NCBI GenBank assembly: GCA_021442155.1
Contig: JAKCPB010000355.1
Location: 407,584-471,583, forward strand
Source: Cymbidium sinense
Lineage: Eukaryota; Streptophyta; Magnoliopsida; Asparagales; Orchidaceae
Direction: 5' to 3'
Length of the DNA: 64,000 bases
Each line of letters starts with the position of its first letter. Position 1 is the stretch's first letter. This document shows, in pieces, positions 10,985 to 22,289 of this stretch. The notes under the pieces are model-generated. The model did no database searches. It worked only from the letters and a program-made list of their open reading frames with translations, and was not told the origin of the DNA. Position numbers and translations under genes: made by a program.

Positions 10985-12318
10985 TTAAACTATTTTTTCC
11001 TTTTCACAAAAATAGTTTGAAAATCGATCTCATTCTCCATGGATTCATCATCAGACAAAATTTTGTCATCATTATTAACAATAGATTTAGGAGAAGTTCC
11101 CTTTTTACAAGAAGATAAATCCTCTTTCTCTATTAAATGAGAATTATCACTAAGCAAAATACCATCCAGAATAATAGTTAAAGAAGGGGCAGAAATAGAT
11201 TTATTAAGCAAACAAACACTTGGCTACACATTATCAACAAGCTCCATACCATCATTCTTGAACAAATTCAAAGAAGATAATACAAGATTTTCTTTTAAAG
11301 ATTTTTTAGGTGAAATAATAGAAAAATTTTATATAAGACTAGCAACTTTATCTCCTTAGAATAGAAACTAAAACATGAAAATAATCCACTTGGAAATTTT
11401 TAGGAATAACAAAAAAATAGCAGTCGAAACCTAATTACTCTCCAAAATAATTTTAGAAGAATTTTTAACAAGCTTATCACTACCACTTACATTGGGAACA
11501 ACATTAGAAACATTAAGAACATCATTAAAAACATCAATAATTTCATTATAATCCACACCTCCTTAGGAAATTTCTTTGTTACATCAATTTCAACAAGGAT
11601 CACGAAAGCGATGGGCTAGATTTGGTTGCTGCGGTTGCTAGATTTGCAAGGGTCTACCAAAAATAGAACCCACATGCAAGAAATGATAATTAACAAAGTG
11701 AACCCAAGGATTAGGTAAAGATAACCAAACCGATGCTATAGAGATTCCTCTTTAATGTCAAAAAATTGAGTCCATTTAAGAATACACATTTGAGTTTTAA
11801 CATAATAAGATCGTGAGCAAAGATATGACTATAATCATGGTCATTAGACAATTTAATCAGCGCATGTCTACAATCCAGTAAACTAATAAAAAAACACTGG
11901 AAAGAATCAATTCATGAAAGAAAAACTTAATTTCCTCCATACTAGGATGCTGAAAAGAAAATTTTCCAATCAAAGTATACGCATAAGCCTCTACTAGTTT
12001 TTCAATATCCAAGTCAGAGCACATAATAGCCGGAACACCTGTGAAGGTTGTATGAACCAGGTTTAAAGAAAGATCAGAAGAAGCTGAAGAATCCTTACTA
12101 GATAAGGCATCTTTGAAGGATTTAGAGGCAAAAGGTTTTGCTATACCCAATGAATCAGAAGCCCAAGCCGGAGCAGCTGGAGCATTTGGCTTTCCCCAAG
12201 TATTAAAACTGACACCATGGAAAATGGTGCCACTTAAGAACCAAATAAGGATCGGCCAAAGGTCAAAGATCTGAAGCTGAACTAGAAGAAATTTAGAAAA
12301 CCAACCTAAAAATGCCAA
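10985..12318 (-). pseudogene. LINE 1 ORF1 (DUF4283-like nucleic-acid-binding protein), broken
   Basis: The 153-residue minus frame at 11,857-12,318 contains KPFASKSFKDALSSKDS and IGKFSFQHPSMEEI, matching the DUF4283 start of plant LINE ORF1 proteins. The domain continues in other frames to about 11,560 (the FDIKEESPIAS region). A Ser/Asp-rich tail at 10,990-11,211 ends before the endonuclease. No CCHC knuckle could be read in this copy. ORF1 proteins coat LINE RNA. Its 5' two thirds is part of a tandem triplication. Confidence 0.75.
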
Positions 12319-12593
12319 GAAAGAGAATGAAAAAGAAAAGGGATTCAGGAATCACTAGAGCTTGGAATGGGAAGGGGCCGCAAGATTGGTTTAGGTTTTT
12401 ATTTTAGTTTTTACTTTATTACAAAGCTTATCACTACCACTTACATTGGGAACAACATTAGAAACATTAGGAACACCATTAGAAACATCAAAAATTTCAT
12501 TATAATCCACACCTCCTTAGGAAATTTCTTTGTTACATCAATTTCAACAAGGATCTGAGCAACTGATGGAAAGATTTGGTTTTGGTTGCTTGA

Positions 12594-13300
12594 TCAATTT
12601 TCAAGTGACCACCAAAAATAGAATACAGCATGCAAGAATTGATAATTAATAAAGTGAACCCAAGGATTAGGTAAAGATAACCAAACTGATGCTATAGGTG
12701 ATTCCTCTTTAATGTCAAAATAATTGAGTCCATTTAAGAATACGCATTTGATAGTTTTTAACATAATAAGATCGGCGAGCAAAGATATGACTATAATCAT
12801 GGTCATTAGATAATTTAATCAGCGCATGTCTACAATCTAGTAAACTAATAAAAAAACACCAGAAAGATTCAATTCATGAAAGAAAAACTTAATTTCCTCC
12901 ATACTAGGATGCTGAAAAGAAAATTTTCCAATCAAAGTATATGCATAAGCCTCTGCTAGTTTTTAATATCCAAGTCAGAGCACATAATAGCCAGATTACC
13001 TGTGAAAGATGTATGAACTAGGTTTAAAGAAAGATCAGAAGAAGTTGAAGAATCCTTACTAGATAAGGCATCTTTGAAGGATTTAGAGGCAAAAGGTTTA
13101 GCTATACCCAACTCAAGCTAGGCGGAGAGCATTTGGTTTTCCCCAAGTATTCGCAAAACTTGATGCCATGGAAAATGATGCCACTTAAGAACCAAATAAG
13201 GATCAAAGGTTAAAGATTTAAAGCTGAACCAGAAGAAATTTATGGAAAACTAGCCCAGAAACACCAAGAAAGAGAACAAAAAAGAAAAGGGATTCAAGAA
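12594..13300 (-). pseudogene. ORF1 fragment in triplication unit 2
   Basis: The minus frame at 12,594-12,806 holds FDIKEESPIASVWLSLPNPW and VHFINYQFLHAV, the DUF4283-to-CCHC linker region. The N-terminal part follows up to about 13,300 in another frame (SFKDALSSKDS equivalent near 13,070). It is a copy of the first unit with frameshifts. It has no downstream endonuclease or reverse transcriptase, so it is not an independent element. Confidence 0.75.
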
Positions 13301-13389
13301 TCACTAGAGCACAGAATGGGAAGGGGTCGCAGGATTAGTTTAGGTTTTTGTTTTAGTTTTTAGTTTATTACAAAGCTTATCACTACCAC

Positions 13390-14232
13390 TTACATTGGGA
13401 ACAACATTAGAAACATTAGGAACATCATTAGAAACATCAATAATTTCATTATAATCCACACCTCCTTAGGAAAATTTTTTGTTACATCAATTTCAACAAG
13501 GATCTGAGCAAATGACGGGTTAGATTTGGTTTGGTTGATCAATTTCAAGGGTCTACCAAAAATAGAACCCACAGCATGCAAGAATTGATAATGAACAAAG
13601 TGAACAAGGATTAGGTAAAGATAACAAAATTGACGCTATAGGAGATTCCTCTTTAATGTCAAAAAAATTGAGTCCATTTAAGAATACACATTTGACAGTT
13701 TTTAACATAATAAGATCGGCGAGCAAAGATATGACTATAATCAAGGTCATTAGATAATTTAATCAGTTCATGTCTACAATCCAGTAAACTAATCAAAAAA
13801 AACACCAGAAAGATTCAAGTGATGAAAGAAAAATTTATTTCCTCCATACTAGGATGCCGAAAAGAAAATTTTCCAATCAAAGTATACGCATAAGCCTCTG
13901 CTAGTTTTTCAATATCCAAGTCATAGCACATAATAGCCGAAACACTTGCGAAGGTCGTATGAACCAGGTTTAAAGAAAGATCAGAAGAAGTTGAAGAATC
14001 CTTACCAGATAAGGAATCTTTGAAGGATTTAGAGGCAAAAGGTTTAGTATACCCACGAATCAAAGCTTAGCGGAGCATTGGTTTTCCCCAAGTATTCATA
14101 AAAACTGATGCCATGGAAAATGGTGCCACTTAAGAACTGAATAAGGATCGGCCAAAGGTCAAAGATCGTAACTAGAAATTTTGGAAAACTAGCAAAATGC
14201 CAAGAAAGAGAATGAAAAGAAAAGGGATTCAA
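13390..14232 (-). pseudogene. ORF1 fragment in triplication unit 3
   Basis: Four minus frames at 13,390-14,232 together cover the same ORF1 region. MHAVGSIFGRPLKLINQ and AQILVEIDVTKNFPKEVW lie at 13,390-13,581, FFDIKEESPIAS at 13,553-13,750, and KPFASKSFKDSLSGKDSS at 13,815-14,063. This unit preserves the IFGRPL and FPKEVW blocks best. The LINE 5' terminus is near 14,262. Confidence 0.75.
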
Positions 14233-14301
14233 GAATCACTAGAGCTGAATGGGAAGGGTGGATTGGTTTAGGTTTTATTTTAGTATTAGTTTATTACAAA
14301 G

Positions 14302-15709
14302 TTTAGGGGTTAGGTTTTTTTAGTTATTGGTTTAGTTTAGTTAGTTTTTTAGGTTTAGGTGTTTAGTTTTAGTTATTATTTGGTTATTACTATTATTATT
14401 ATTGGATTTAGGGTTAGTTTTTTTTTTTTTTTTGGGGGGGGGAGCTTATTAGTTTTTTTGTTTAGTTTTTAGTTTTTAGGGGTTTTATTTTTGTTTTTTT
14501 ATTAGTTTTATTTTAGGGTTTAGGTTTTTTTATTAGTTTTAGTTTTATTTAGGGTTTTATTATTTTTGTTTTAGTTTTTTATTAGTTTTGGTGTGGTTTA
14601 GGGTTTAGTTTTTTTAGTTTTATTAGTTAGGTTTTTGTGTTTTATTTACTTTTCTTATAATTTTATTATATTTTTATTAATTTTATTAGTTTTGATTAGT
14701 TTTAGGGTTTAGGGTTTAGGGTTTAGGATTTAGGATTTAGTATTTAGGGTTTAGTTTTGGGTATTTTTTTCTAAATTAAGTAAACCTATAGGTTTATATT
14801 TATTTAGTTTATTTAGTCTATTTTATATTTTTATTTAGGTTTATTTTATTATTTTTATTTAGTTTAATTTATTTATTTTTATTTTAATTTAGGTATTTCT
14901 ATTTTACTTTATTTTTTTAGGTTTAGGTTTAAGTTTATGTTTATGTTTTAGTTTAGTTTTATTTTTATTTCATTTTTTAAGTTTAGGTTTTATTTTTTAT
15001 TATTAGGTTTAGGGTTTAGGTTTTTATTTTATTTTTAATTTTAGGTTTAGGTTTTTATTTTAGGTTTATTTTTAGGTTTTATTTTTATTTTAGGTTTAGG
15101 TTTACTTTTAGTTTATTTTATTTTATTTAGTTTAGGGTTTAGGTTTAGTTTATTTTTGGTTTAGGTTTATGTATTTTAGTATAGTTTATTTTAGTTTAGG
15201 TTTAGGTTTATTTTGTTTATTTTAGGTTTAGGTTTTTTTTAGTTTACAATTTTGGTTTTATTTTTTATTTATTTTTAGGTTTTATTTTAGGTTTATTTTT
15301 AGGTTTAGGTTTTCATTTAGTTTTATTTTATTTTATTTTTATTTTAGGTTTAGTTTTTATTTTATTTATGTTTATTATTTTTTTAGTTTAGTTTTGGTTT
15401 TTACTTATTTTATTTTAGTTTAGTTTTTATTTTTTATTTTATTTTTTTTAGGTTTAGGTTTAGGTTTTAGTTTAGGTTTTTTTAAAATTTTGATTTAGGT
15501 TTTTTATTTATTTTATTTTTATGTTTTATTTGGTTTAGGTTTAAGTTTTAACTTTTTTAAGTATATGGTTAGTTGTAGGTTTAGGGTTTAGAGTTTAGGG
15601 TTTATGATTTAGGTTTTAAAGTTTAGGGTTTTAAGGTGTAGGGTTTAGGGTTTAGGGTAAAGGGTTTAGGGTTTAGGTTTAATGTCTAGGGTTCAGGATT
15701 TTTGGTTTT
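14302..15709 (+). repeat. Telomere-like array, segment 4
   Basis: A T-rich variant block (14,302-14,700) differs from the rest. It holds an ATT microsatellite at 14,383-14,404 and a T-run followed by nine G at about 14,418-14,442. A short TTTAGGG stretch (14,700-14,760), the marker CTAAATTAAGTAAACC at 14,770, a T-rich block to about 15,560 and a TTTAGGG-rich end follow. No gene is visible. Confidence 0.85.
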
Positions 15710-16182
15710 TTTTTAATAGAGAACAAATTCAGATTCAACATTTCTTCTTTTTGATTTCATCAACGAAGTAACACACTAAGTTTTCTAAGACACAAATGAT
15801 GACATAGATAAAAAATGAGCATGCACAGAGCAAATCAAAAACCCTAGATAACTAGAACTGTCTCTACTGTAAAGACACAGTTTTATAAGCAACAGATCGG
15901 ATTGGCCATTCTTGGTTTCTCAGTTCCCATCGCCAAACCTCGTAGTAGCATCAACCATCATATTGGCAATCTTTCCCTCTACCACCACCATGGTTGTAGC
16001 CTCCGTCACTCCTCCCGCCTCCATAACCATCACTGCTCTGACCACCATCTCCATATCCACCAACACCTCCAGATCCCCAACCACTACTGCGATAACTGCC
16101 ACCTCAGCCTTCGCCTTCATAAGATCTAGATTGAGCCTAGTTGACGGTGATGTTCCTGCCATCAAGGTTCTTCCCATTCTTA
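15710..16182 (-). pseudogene. Glycine-rich RNA-binding protein 3' fragment, copy 3
   Basis: Same fragment and same telomere-repeat join (CATTCTTAGG on + at 16,176). On minus a frame reads ITVN, stop, AQSRS, the RRM end, then a Gly-rich tail with GGVGGYGDGG and GGGRSDGGYNHGGG. The 3' UTR lies at about 15,715-15,920, preceded on + by a run of about ten T, the clearest poly(A)-like remnant among the six copies. Stops interrupt the frame. LINE 2 is inserted right after its telomere join. Confidence 0.85.
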
Positions 16183-16219
16183 GGATTTAGATTCTTTTTT
16201 TTTTTGGAAATTAGCAAAT

Positions 16220-16225
16220 TTTATT
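16220..16225 (-). promoter_or_regulatory. LINE 2 polyadenylation signal AATAAA
   Basis: AATAAA on the minus strand, about 15-20 bases before the poly(A) run. LINEs 2, 3 and 4 have it at the equivalent place, inside a shared terminus reading GCAATAAAAT or similar. Confidence 0.6.
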
Positions 16226-16229
16226 GCCA

Positions 16230-18290
16230 CAAAGAAAAGTACAAAGTCCTTGAGGGGTAAATCTCTAATGCTCAAAGAGCTACAATAAGTCCTAAAAAGA
16301 TTAACCCACTAACTATTACAATAATATAAGGAAAAAAAACAAGAACAAATGCAAAAGCAAATCCAAATCAGTAATAATAACATATTCATGTGTGCAACAA
16401 CAACATCCACTAAGTCCTTTTGATACTAGCAATATCAACTTGCAAGATTCTCCCAACCTATAAAAGAACTCTACAACATACTAATAAAGGAAGAGTACAA
16501 TTAAACAAACATAAAGAGTATGAGAAAAGAAAAGGAGCAAAGTAAAGAAAATGGTCAGGCTCAGTTACAATCATCTCAAGGAGAAACATTATATGTAATC
16601 AGCTAAACTTCTGAAGAAGGGTTACAATTACATATAATGCTACCAGCCAAAAGAAGATAGAGAGGGAAACATCAAGGCAATCATTGCTAACATACCTCTT
16701 GTAGCCCATCATCCCAAGTCCATCATCCTGCAAGCCTGTCAACTCCTCCAAGTAGCAAACATATTAGCCAACCACAAAGCCACCAAAATAAAAAAGCCCA
16801 ATAAGGAAAAAAAATCAACCAACCATCAGGGACAACAGCACTACAGTAGGAACACCACCAAAGCCACCACCAAAGCAGAACAACAACATCAACGGGAGCA
16901 AGCATCATGACCTTAAAAACACAAACTCAAAAAAAACAAGACCAAAAAAAAAACACAAGAGCTCATGTCATCCACAAGCAAACAAGAAAGGCAGCAAAGC
17001 TGTCACCCAAACAAGAAAAAAGGGAAGGAGCAGCAGCTAAGAGAGGAGAACCATAGTAGGAGCATGCCAACCAGCATGTCACCAATAGAGTAGGAAAAAA
17101 AAAAGACAAAAATAGCCACCCATCCAACCTACCTAGGCAGCCAAAATAGCCAACCAACCCAGTCAAACTAGCAACCAAACCACAACGAGGAAAAACCAAA
17201 TCAGTGGAAAGACCAACAACATCCATCATGCCAAAACCACCCAAGATAACCAAGAAAAGGGTAGAAGCAAACAACAACATCCACCATACCCAACCAAAGC
17301 TATAGAAATTCTGATCTAGGTGAGGTCAATAGCCAGAAAAAAATAAAATGGAGCAAAGACCAGTAAGATAGACTAAAAGCCATCCATCAGGAGCAGCAGC
17401 AATACAACAGGAACACTACCAAAGCCAACAGCAAAAAAGATGATAAAGATTAATGAGTGCAAGCATCATAACCATAGCCAAGTTAAGCACCAATACACCA
17501 AACCAAGTCACTCCAAAGCTAAACAACAACCACTAAATAGCCATCAACTAGCCAACCCAAAATAACAACGAAAATAAAAGCAGCTATAGCAAATAAAGGA
17601 AGACCATTACAAGAAGAAGCTAAAACCACAACCAAAAGAAACAAACCCAAACTAGCAAAACTGACCATAAAAACCCAATCCACAAAAAAGAAGAAATAGC
17701 AGTCAACAAATAACCTTCACCTTGCCAAATCCAATCCAAAATCAGACCACCAATAGCCCCTCTGATCTGCCACCAATAGTAGCAGACAAACTAGCCAACC
17801 AACCTAGCCAACCAACACAGCCATCCCACCCACCTAGCCAATAAGGCTACCTAGCCAACCACCACAACACTAGAAAATCCAACTCAGTTAAGGAAGCAAC
17901 CAGCCCAGAGATATGGCAAATCCCATACAAAAAATAGTAGGAAAATCCACCACCCAAATGAAGGTCATCAAAAACAACCAAGCAAAAATAATCACCCAGC
18001 TAGGAAAATAATAGCCACGAGGCTAAAAAAACTAAAACAACCAGGCAGAAAAAATATGAACCACTAGGTAGCAACCACCAGGCCAACCCAAAAGCAAAAG
18101 CTCAAAAACAAAACCCAACACATGCCCAAGAGTGAAAATAAGCAAATGGCCACAACTCAAAGAGGGTTTAACCAAGGGGAACCAAAAGCAATCGCTCATC
18201 AAAAACCAATTGAGAAAACCAAGGCAAAGAAATTATAATCTGAAATAAGGTAATCCACTGTAATCCAGATTGACCAAACCCCTTAAAAGT
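16230..18290 (-). other. LINE 2 long 3' untranslated region
   Basis: About 2.1 kb with no recognisable protein. The + strand is rich in A and in CCAACC, AGCCAACC and ACCACC strings (dense at 17,100-18,100), so the transcript would be rich in GGTTGG. Minus frames in it (for example 16,963-17,280) are low-complexity, Trp/Leu-rich and not credible genes. The segment around 16,637-16,715 matches the conserved 3' box shared with the other LINEs. Confidence 0.55.
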
Positions 18291-18295
18291 TTAGG

Positions 18296-18706
18296 CTAAT
18301 TTTTAATGTTAAATAAAGTGAAATCAGTTATGTTAGCACCTAAAGTAGCCAATAAATCAGCACAAGCATTACCTTCATGAAGGATATGGAAAATTTTATA
18401 ACAAACTTCAGAAAGAAGATTTTTAGTATGATTTAGAAGATAAAATAAATTAAAATTTCTTGTTCTATTAGAGTTTATCATGTCAAGAAGCAAGAGCACA
18501 TCAACTTCAATCCAGATTTTGAAGAAACCTTTATTCCAACAAATTTCAATAGCTTTATTGATAGCCATAAGCTCAACATAGATAACAGAATAGGCTTTAA
18601 TAGGATAGGCAAAAGCACAAATGATAGTACCTTTAGAATCTCTAAGATTACCACCACAACCATTTTGATTGGAAGAAATAGAACCATCAGTATTCATTTT
18701 AATCAA
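18296..18706 (-). pseudogene. LINE 2 RNase H domain, best preserved in the window
   Basis: A 136-residue uninterrupted minus frame. It has NTDGS (first catalytic Asp, residues 5-9), GCGGNLRDSKG, VELMAI (Glu), IEVDVLLLLDMI (second Asp) and HEGNACADLLA (final Asp). All four acidic residues of the RNase H fold are present. This is the RNase H typical of plant LINEs, placed at the C-terminus of the ORF2 product. Sequence upstream is frameshifted, so it cannot be made as part of a working ORF2, but the domain itself looks intact. Confidence 0.9.
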
Positions 18707-18784
18707 ATTTTCTTTGGGTTTGATCCAATGGATAATCCTAGCTCTTTTATATGAGTCAACTCAGGAAAAATTATACCCAATTTT

Positions 18785-19720
18785 TTATCCCACAAATTTA
18801 TAGCCTCTAAAATGAGTGTTACTAATAAGATTGGCATTAAATAGAGCATGAATTCTTTCTTTAGTTCTAGCTAGGATCCTTTTATGGTTCATAGGAATAC
18901 CATGATATTTAGCATCATTTTTGTTCATCGAGATGAACCATATAGGGGTAATAATAACTAGAACTTTGATATGACCTTTCATAATTTTTTGGAAATAGAC
19001 TTTAAGAAGTTGATATATGGCAAGAGAGCCATGAAAGTAGTTGGTATTATATAAATCATCATACCATAACCATAATTCAGAAGCAAAAGCACCATTGACA
19101 AAAACATGATTAATAATTTCAATATGAAAGCAACAATAGCACTTTGATGGAAAATAAAACCCTTTATTCCATAGCAAAGAGGTCACAAGAATAAAGTTAT
19201 TCAAAATCCTCCAAGCTAAAATCGAATAAGAAATGGGAATGATATTATTCCAAAGTTTAATGAAAACATTAGAGGAGTTTTGCTTATCTCTAATAAAATT
19301 CAAACCTCTTTAAGAACAAAATCACCATTGTAAGAAAGCTTAAAGAGAATTTGGTCAAGTTTGTTAGAGAAAATAGAAATATTTCTAAAGTTATCTAACA
19401 GAGAAATAGGGATATAATTATCAAGTTTTTTTTCATTCCAAGTGTTATTATGTCAGAGAGAGTTAACTTTGAAAGCTGCAGTAGAGTGGGTAGATAGAAA
19501 GGAGTCAATAGAGCCATTACCATTCCAATTGTCTTGCCAAAAGAAAGAAGAACCCGAATGAATACCCCAAGATATTAAGGGTTCAACAACCCATTTAATG
19601 GAGCAAAGCCTTTTCCAAATCGGAGAGTCACCAATTTTATAAGCACAGATAAGAGGGTGTTTGGCAATATTTTTCATCATAAAATTAGCCCAAAGGCTAT
19701 CATTCTTTCTAAAATTCCAC
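18785..19720 (-). pseudogene. LINE 2 zf-RVT region
   Basis: The 172-residue minus frame at 18,785-19,303 has AWRILNNFI, FPSKCYCCFHIEIINHVFVNG and the downstream linker to RNase H (KNDAKYHGIPMNHKRI). The frame at 19,453-19,680 has the Trp-rich stretch SFFWQDNWNGNG that precedes zf-RVT in plant LINEs. The third zinc-ligand position is Gly (VFVNGA) instead of the usual Cys, as in LINEs 1 and 3. Frameshifts separate the two pieces. Confidence 0.82.
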
Positions 19721-19999
19721 TAGAGCTTATGAGAGAAGGCACTAATAGCTTCATAAATTGGTTTGCAACCGAGACCACCTTCACAAGGGACCACAACATT
19801 ATGCTAGGTAGTCAATGCATTCTCTTAGTAGAATTATTGGATCCCAAAAAAATTTATTAAGCAAGCGATCAATTCAGATAAGAGTAGCTTTAGTGGGCAT
19901 AATAGTTTGAATCAAATCAATAGGCATTGAATTGATAGTTCTTTTAAGAATAGTGATCCAGCCACCAAATGAAAGTAAATAAAATTCTGAAATAGAAAT

Positions 20000-21275
20000 T
20001 TTATTTAAAATTCTTTGAATTAACTCATCAAAAAGATGGGATCATTTGGACCTTTAGGACCACCAAGTACTTAAATGGAAGGTGTTGATGTTTAAAGTTA
20101 GTGATATGCGATTTGATTAATTTTATTATTGGAGATGCTTGAAGAAGTAATAAATAGCTTTTCTTATCATTGATAGATAGACCACTTTCTCTACCAAATT
20201 TATTTAAAAAAATCTTGAGATTCTTGATAGGATGAATAGAAGCATTGCAAAAAATAATGAAATCATCTACAGAGCTTAAATGAGAAACAGGAAGACCACT
20301 AAGTGTTCTATAATACAAACTATGATTATTTAAGAATAGACCATTGATGCTCCTAGATAAGTACTCAACAGCAAAAATAAATAAGGCAGGAGATAGAGGA
20401 TCCCCTTGTCTTTGTCCATGGGAAAAAGAAAAGAAGCCCAAGGCTTCCCCATTAAGCAAAATAGAAAACCAGACATTACTAATACAATTTTTAATAAGAA
20501 AGATAATTTATTAGAAAAGTCAAATAAATTCAGAATATGGATAAGGAAATTCCAAGAGATATTGTCAAAAGCTTTGTAATATCTAATTTGAATAGAATGT
20601 TGCCACCTCTAGTCTTAGCATCTAAATCATGAATTAATTTGTTGAACAAGCATAATATTATCAGAAATAGTTCTACCCCTAACAAACTAGTTTGTTTTAG
20701 ATAGATAATCTTATGAAGTAAAAGACTAAGCCTATTGGTTAGAATTTTGGAAATCAGCTTATTAAAGAAGATGCAAAGACTAATAGGTCTAAAATCACTC
20801 AATAGCCTGAATTATCTTTCTTAGGTATGAGAATAATAGAAGTGCTAGAAAAATATCTAGGAAAAGGATTACCATTGAAAAATCAATCACCTCAACCAAA
20901 TCATTTTTAATAATAGACACATTTTTGAAAAATTGGGTAGTGAAACCCTCGGACCAACAATAGAATCTATGTTCATGCCATTAAGAACTTTAAAAATTTC
21001 TTCTTCATTAGGTACAATAGTAAGCAAATCATTATCATTATTGGTTATAATAGAAGGAATCAAGTGCGATTTAGAAATAGCTTCATAAGAGCAACTCTTA
21101 TTAAGCATATTTCTAAAGTAATTAATGGTTGAATCCTTAATATCATTACTCTCCATAATCCATTCTCCATTATCATCTTTAATTTTTTGAATATTATTTA
21201 AAGCTCTCCGCAATATGTTTACTAGCAAGTTTTTGGTGCCAATAAGTCTCTTCCATATTTTGAAAATTAACAAGT
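20000..21275 (-). pseudogene. LINE 2 reverse transcriptase, broken
   Basis: The pieces on minus, in order, are: 20,887-21,273, the N-terminal segment with NGEWIMESNDIKD; 20,530-20,802, with DFRPISLCIFFNKLISKIL and GGNILFKLDIT, where the frame is lost in the middle of the palm motif; and 20,028-20,459, with GQRQGDPLSPALF and SSVDDFIIF. The catalytic Asp pair is intact. Order and motifs are those of L1-type LINEs. At least two frameshifts inactivate it. Confidence 0.87.
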
Positions 21276-21459
21276 TTATCTTTCACCTTAGTCAAGTTCT
21301 TAATCTTAGTAGGATCAAACATAACAATGACTTCAAGATCACAAACCAATTTTTTTCATTTCTTTGATATTAGCAAAAAGGTTTTTAAAATAATGCTTAT
21401 TCCACCAACCCAGATTTTATTTAAGTCATTTAAGCTTAAACCAAAATCTATTCATCTCC

Positions 21460-22245
21460 ATAATTGAATTGTCAGAATGTAAGGGATCTTTCCAATTGTT
21501 AGCCACAACATTAAAGAAGTCAATAGGATGAATCCACATGTTCTAAAATCTAAAATGAGAGAAATTTTTTAATCTATTAGAGTTATCTTTAATAGAAACA
21601 AAAAAGGTGAATGATCCAATAAGGTTCTACTTAAATGATTGATAGAAGTAATAGGCCATTAACTAATCCAATGAGTATTAAAAAGAATCCAGTCCAACCT
21701 TTGCCAAAGTCTAGAGTTTTGCAAAGTAAAATCTGAACCCTTAAAGCCAATATCAATCAAATTACAATTGAGGATCATATTAGAAAATTCTTCCTTAGAA
21801 TGAATATTAGGAGAGCAACCACCACTTCATTTAGAAGAGAATAAAATAGTGTTGAAATTCCCACCAACAAACCAATGTTTATCGACAGAGGTAGCAAAAT
21901 TCCTCAAATTTTTCCAAAGAAGATTTCTACCTGATCTATTACATGATGCACAGAGAAAAGAACCCAAAACATAATAGTCACCATAAGATATTTGACCATT
22001 GACAACTTGTTGAAAATCATCAAGAATAGAAACCTCATAAAATTATTCCAAAATACCAAATTTTATTACTAACATGAGAGAAACATTTATTGAAATAGAT
22101 CATTCTAGCAACATGGTTAATTTTATTTGCATGAATAAGAGGCTCCAAAATAATAAGTAAAAAAATATTATGAATACGACAAAGGTTTCTAATATGGTTA
22201 CAAATGGAGAGGGTACTGATCCCTCTAAAATTCTAAAAAAAAAAA
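21460..22245 (-). pseudogene. LINE 2 APE-type endonuclease, broken
   Basis: On minus near 22,235-22,140 a frame reads NFRGISTLSICNHIRNLCRI and then LLIILEPLIHA, the endonuclease start. Near 21,845 it reads FVGGNFNTIL, where the conserved GGDFN motif has Asn for Asp, a single-base change that should abolish activity. Only fragments of the rest can be followed because of stops. Confidence 0.72.
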
Positions 22246-22289
22246 TAAACATAAGGAAATAAAAAAGGGGTTAAGAAAAGGTTAATTAA

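Larger units (their letters stand above)
5774..12383 (-). mobile_element. LINE 1, L1-type non-LTR retrotransposon, degenerate
   Basis: A minus-strand LINE whose 3' end (short T7 run on +) is at 5,774 and whose 5' end is near 12,383, both flanked by telomere-like repeat. From 5' to 3' it carries ORF1 with a DUF4283-like domain, an APE-type endonuclease, a reverse transcriptase, a zf-RVT region, an RNase H remnant and about 1.1 kb of 3' sequence. All frames are broken. It is the most decayed of the four LINEs. Its 3' terminus lacks the AATAAA found in LINEs 2 to 4, having a run of A in that place. A target-site duplication cannot be defined inside repeat DNA. Confidence 0.88.
11473..14301 (-). 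repeat. Tandem triplication of LINE 1 5' end plus flank (units of about 950 bp)
   Basis: Three head-to-tail units: 11,473-12,426, 12,427-13,375 and 13,376-14,301. Each starts with CTTATCACTACCACTTAC, runs through the DUF4283 region of ORF1 and the LINE 5' end, and finishes in about 45 bases of telomere-like flank ending TTTATTACAAAG. At both internal joins ACAAAG runs into CTTATCAC; the original sequence reads AACAAG before CTTATCAC. After the third unit ACAAAG continues into native array (TTTAGGGG). This fits duplication at ACAAAG/ACAAG microhomology followed by unequal exchange. The units have since acquired separate small lesions. Confidence 0.9.

Noticed and set aside
11473..14301. Reading the three ORF1 copies as three separate LINE insertions.
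   Set aside because: Copies 2 and 3 share identical internal breakpoints and lack anything downstream of ORF1, which fits tandem duplication, not independent insertions.
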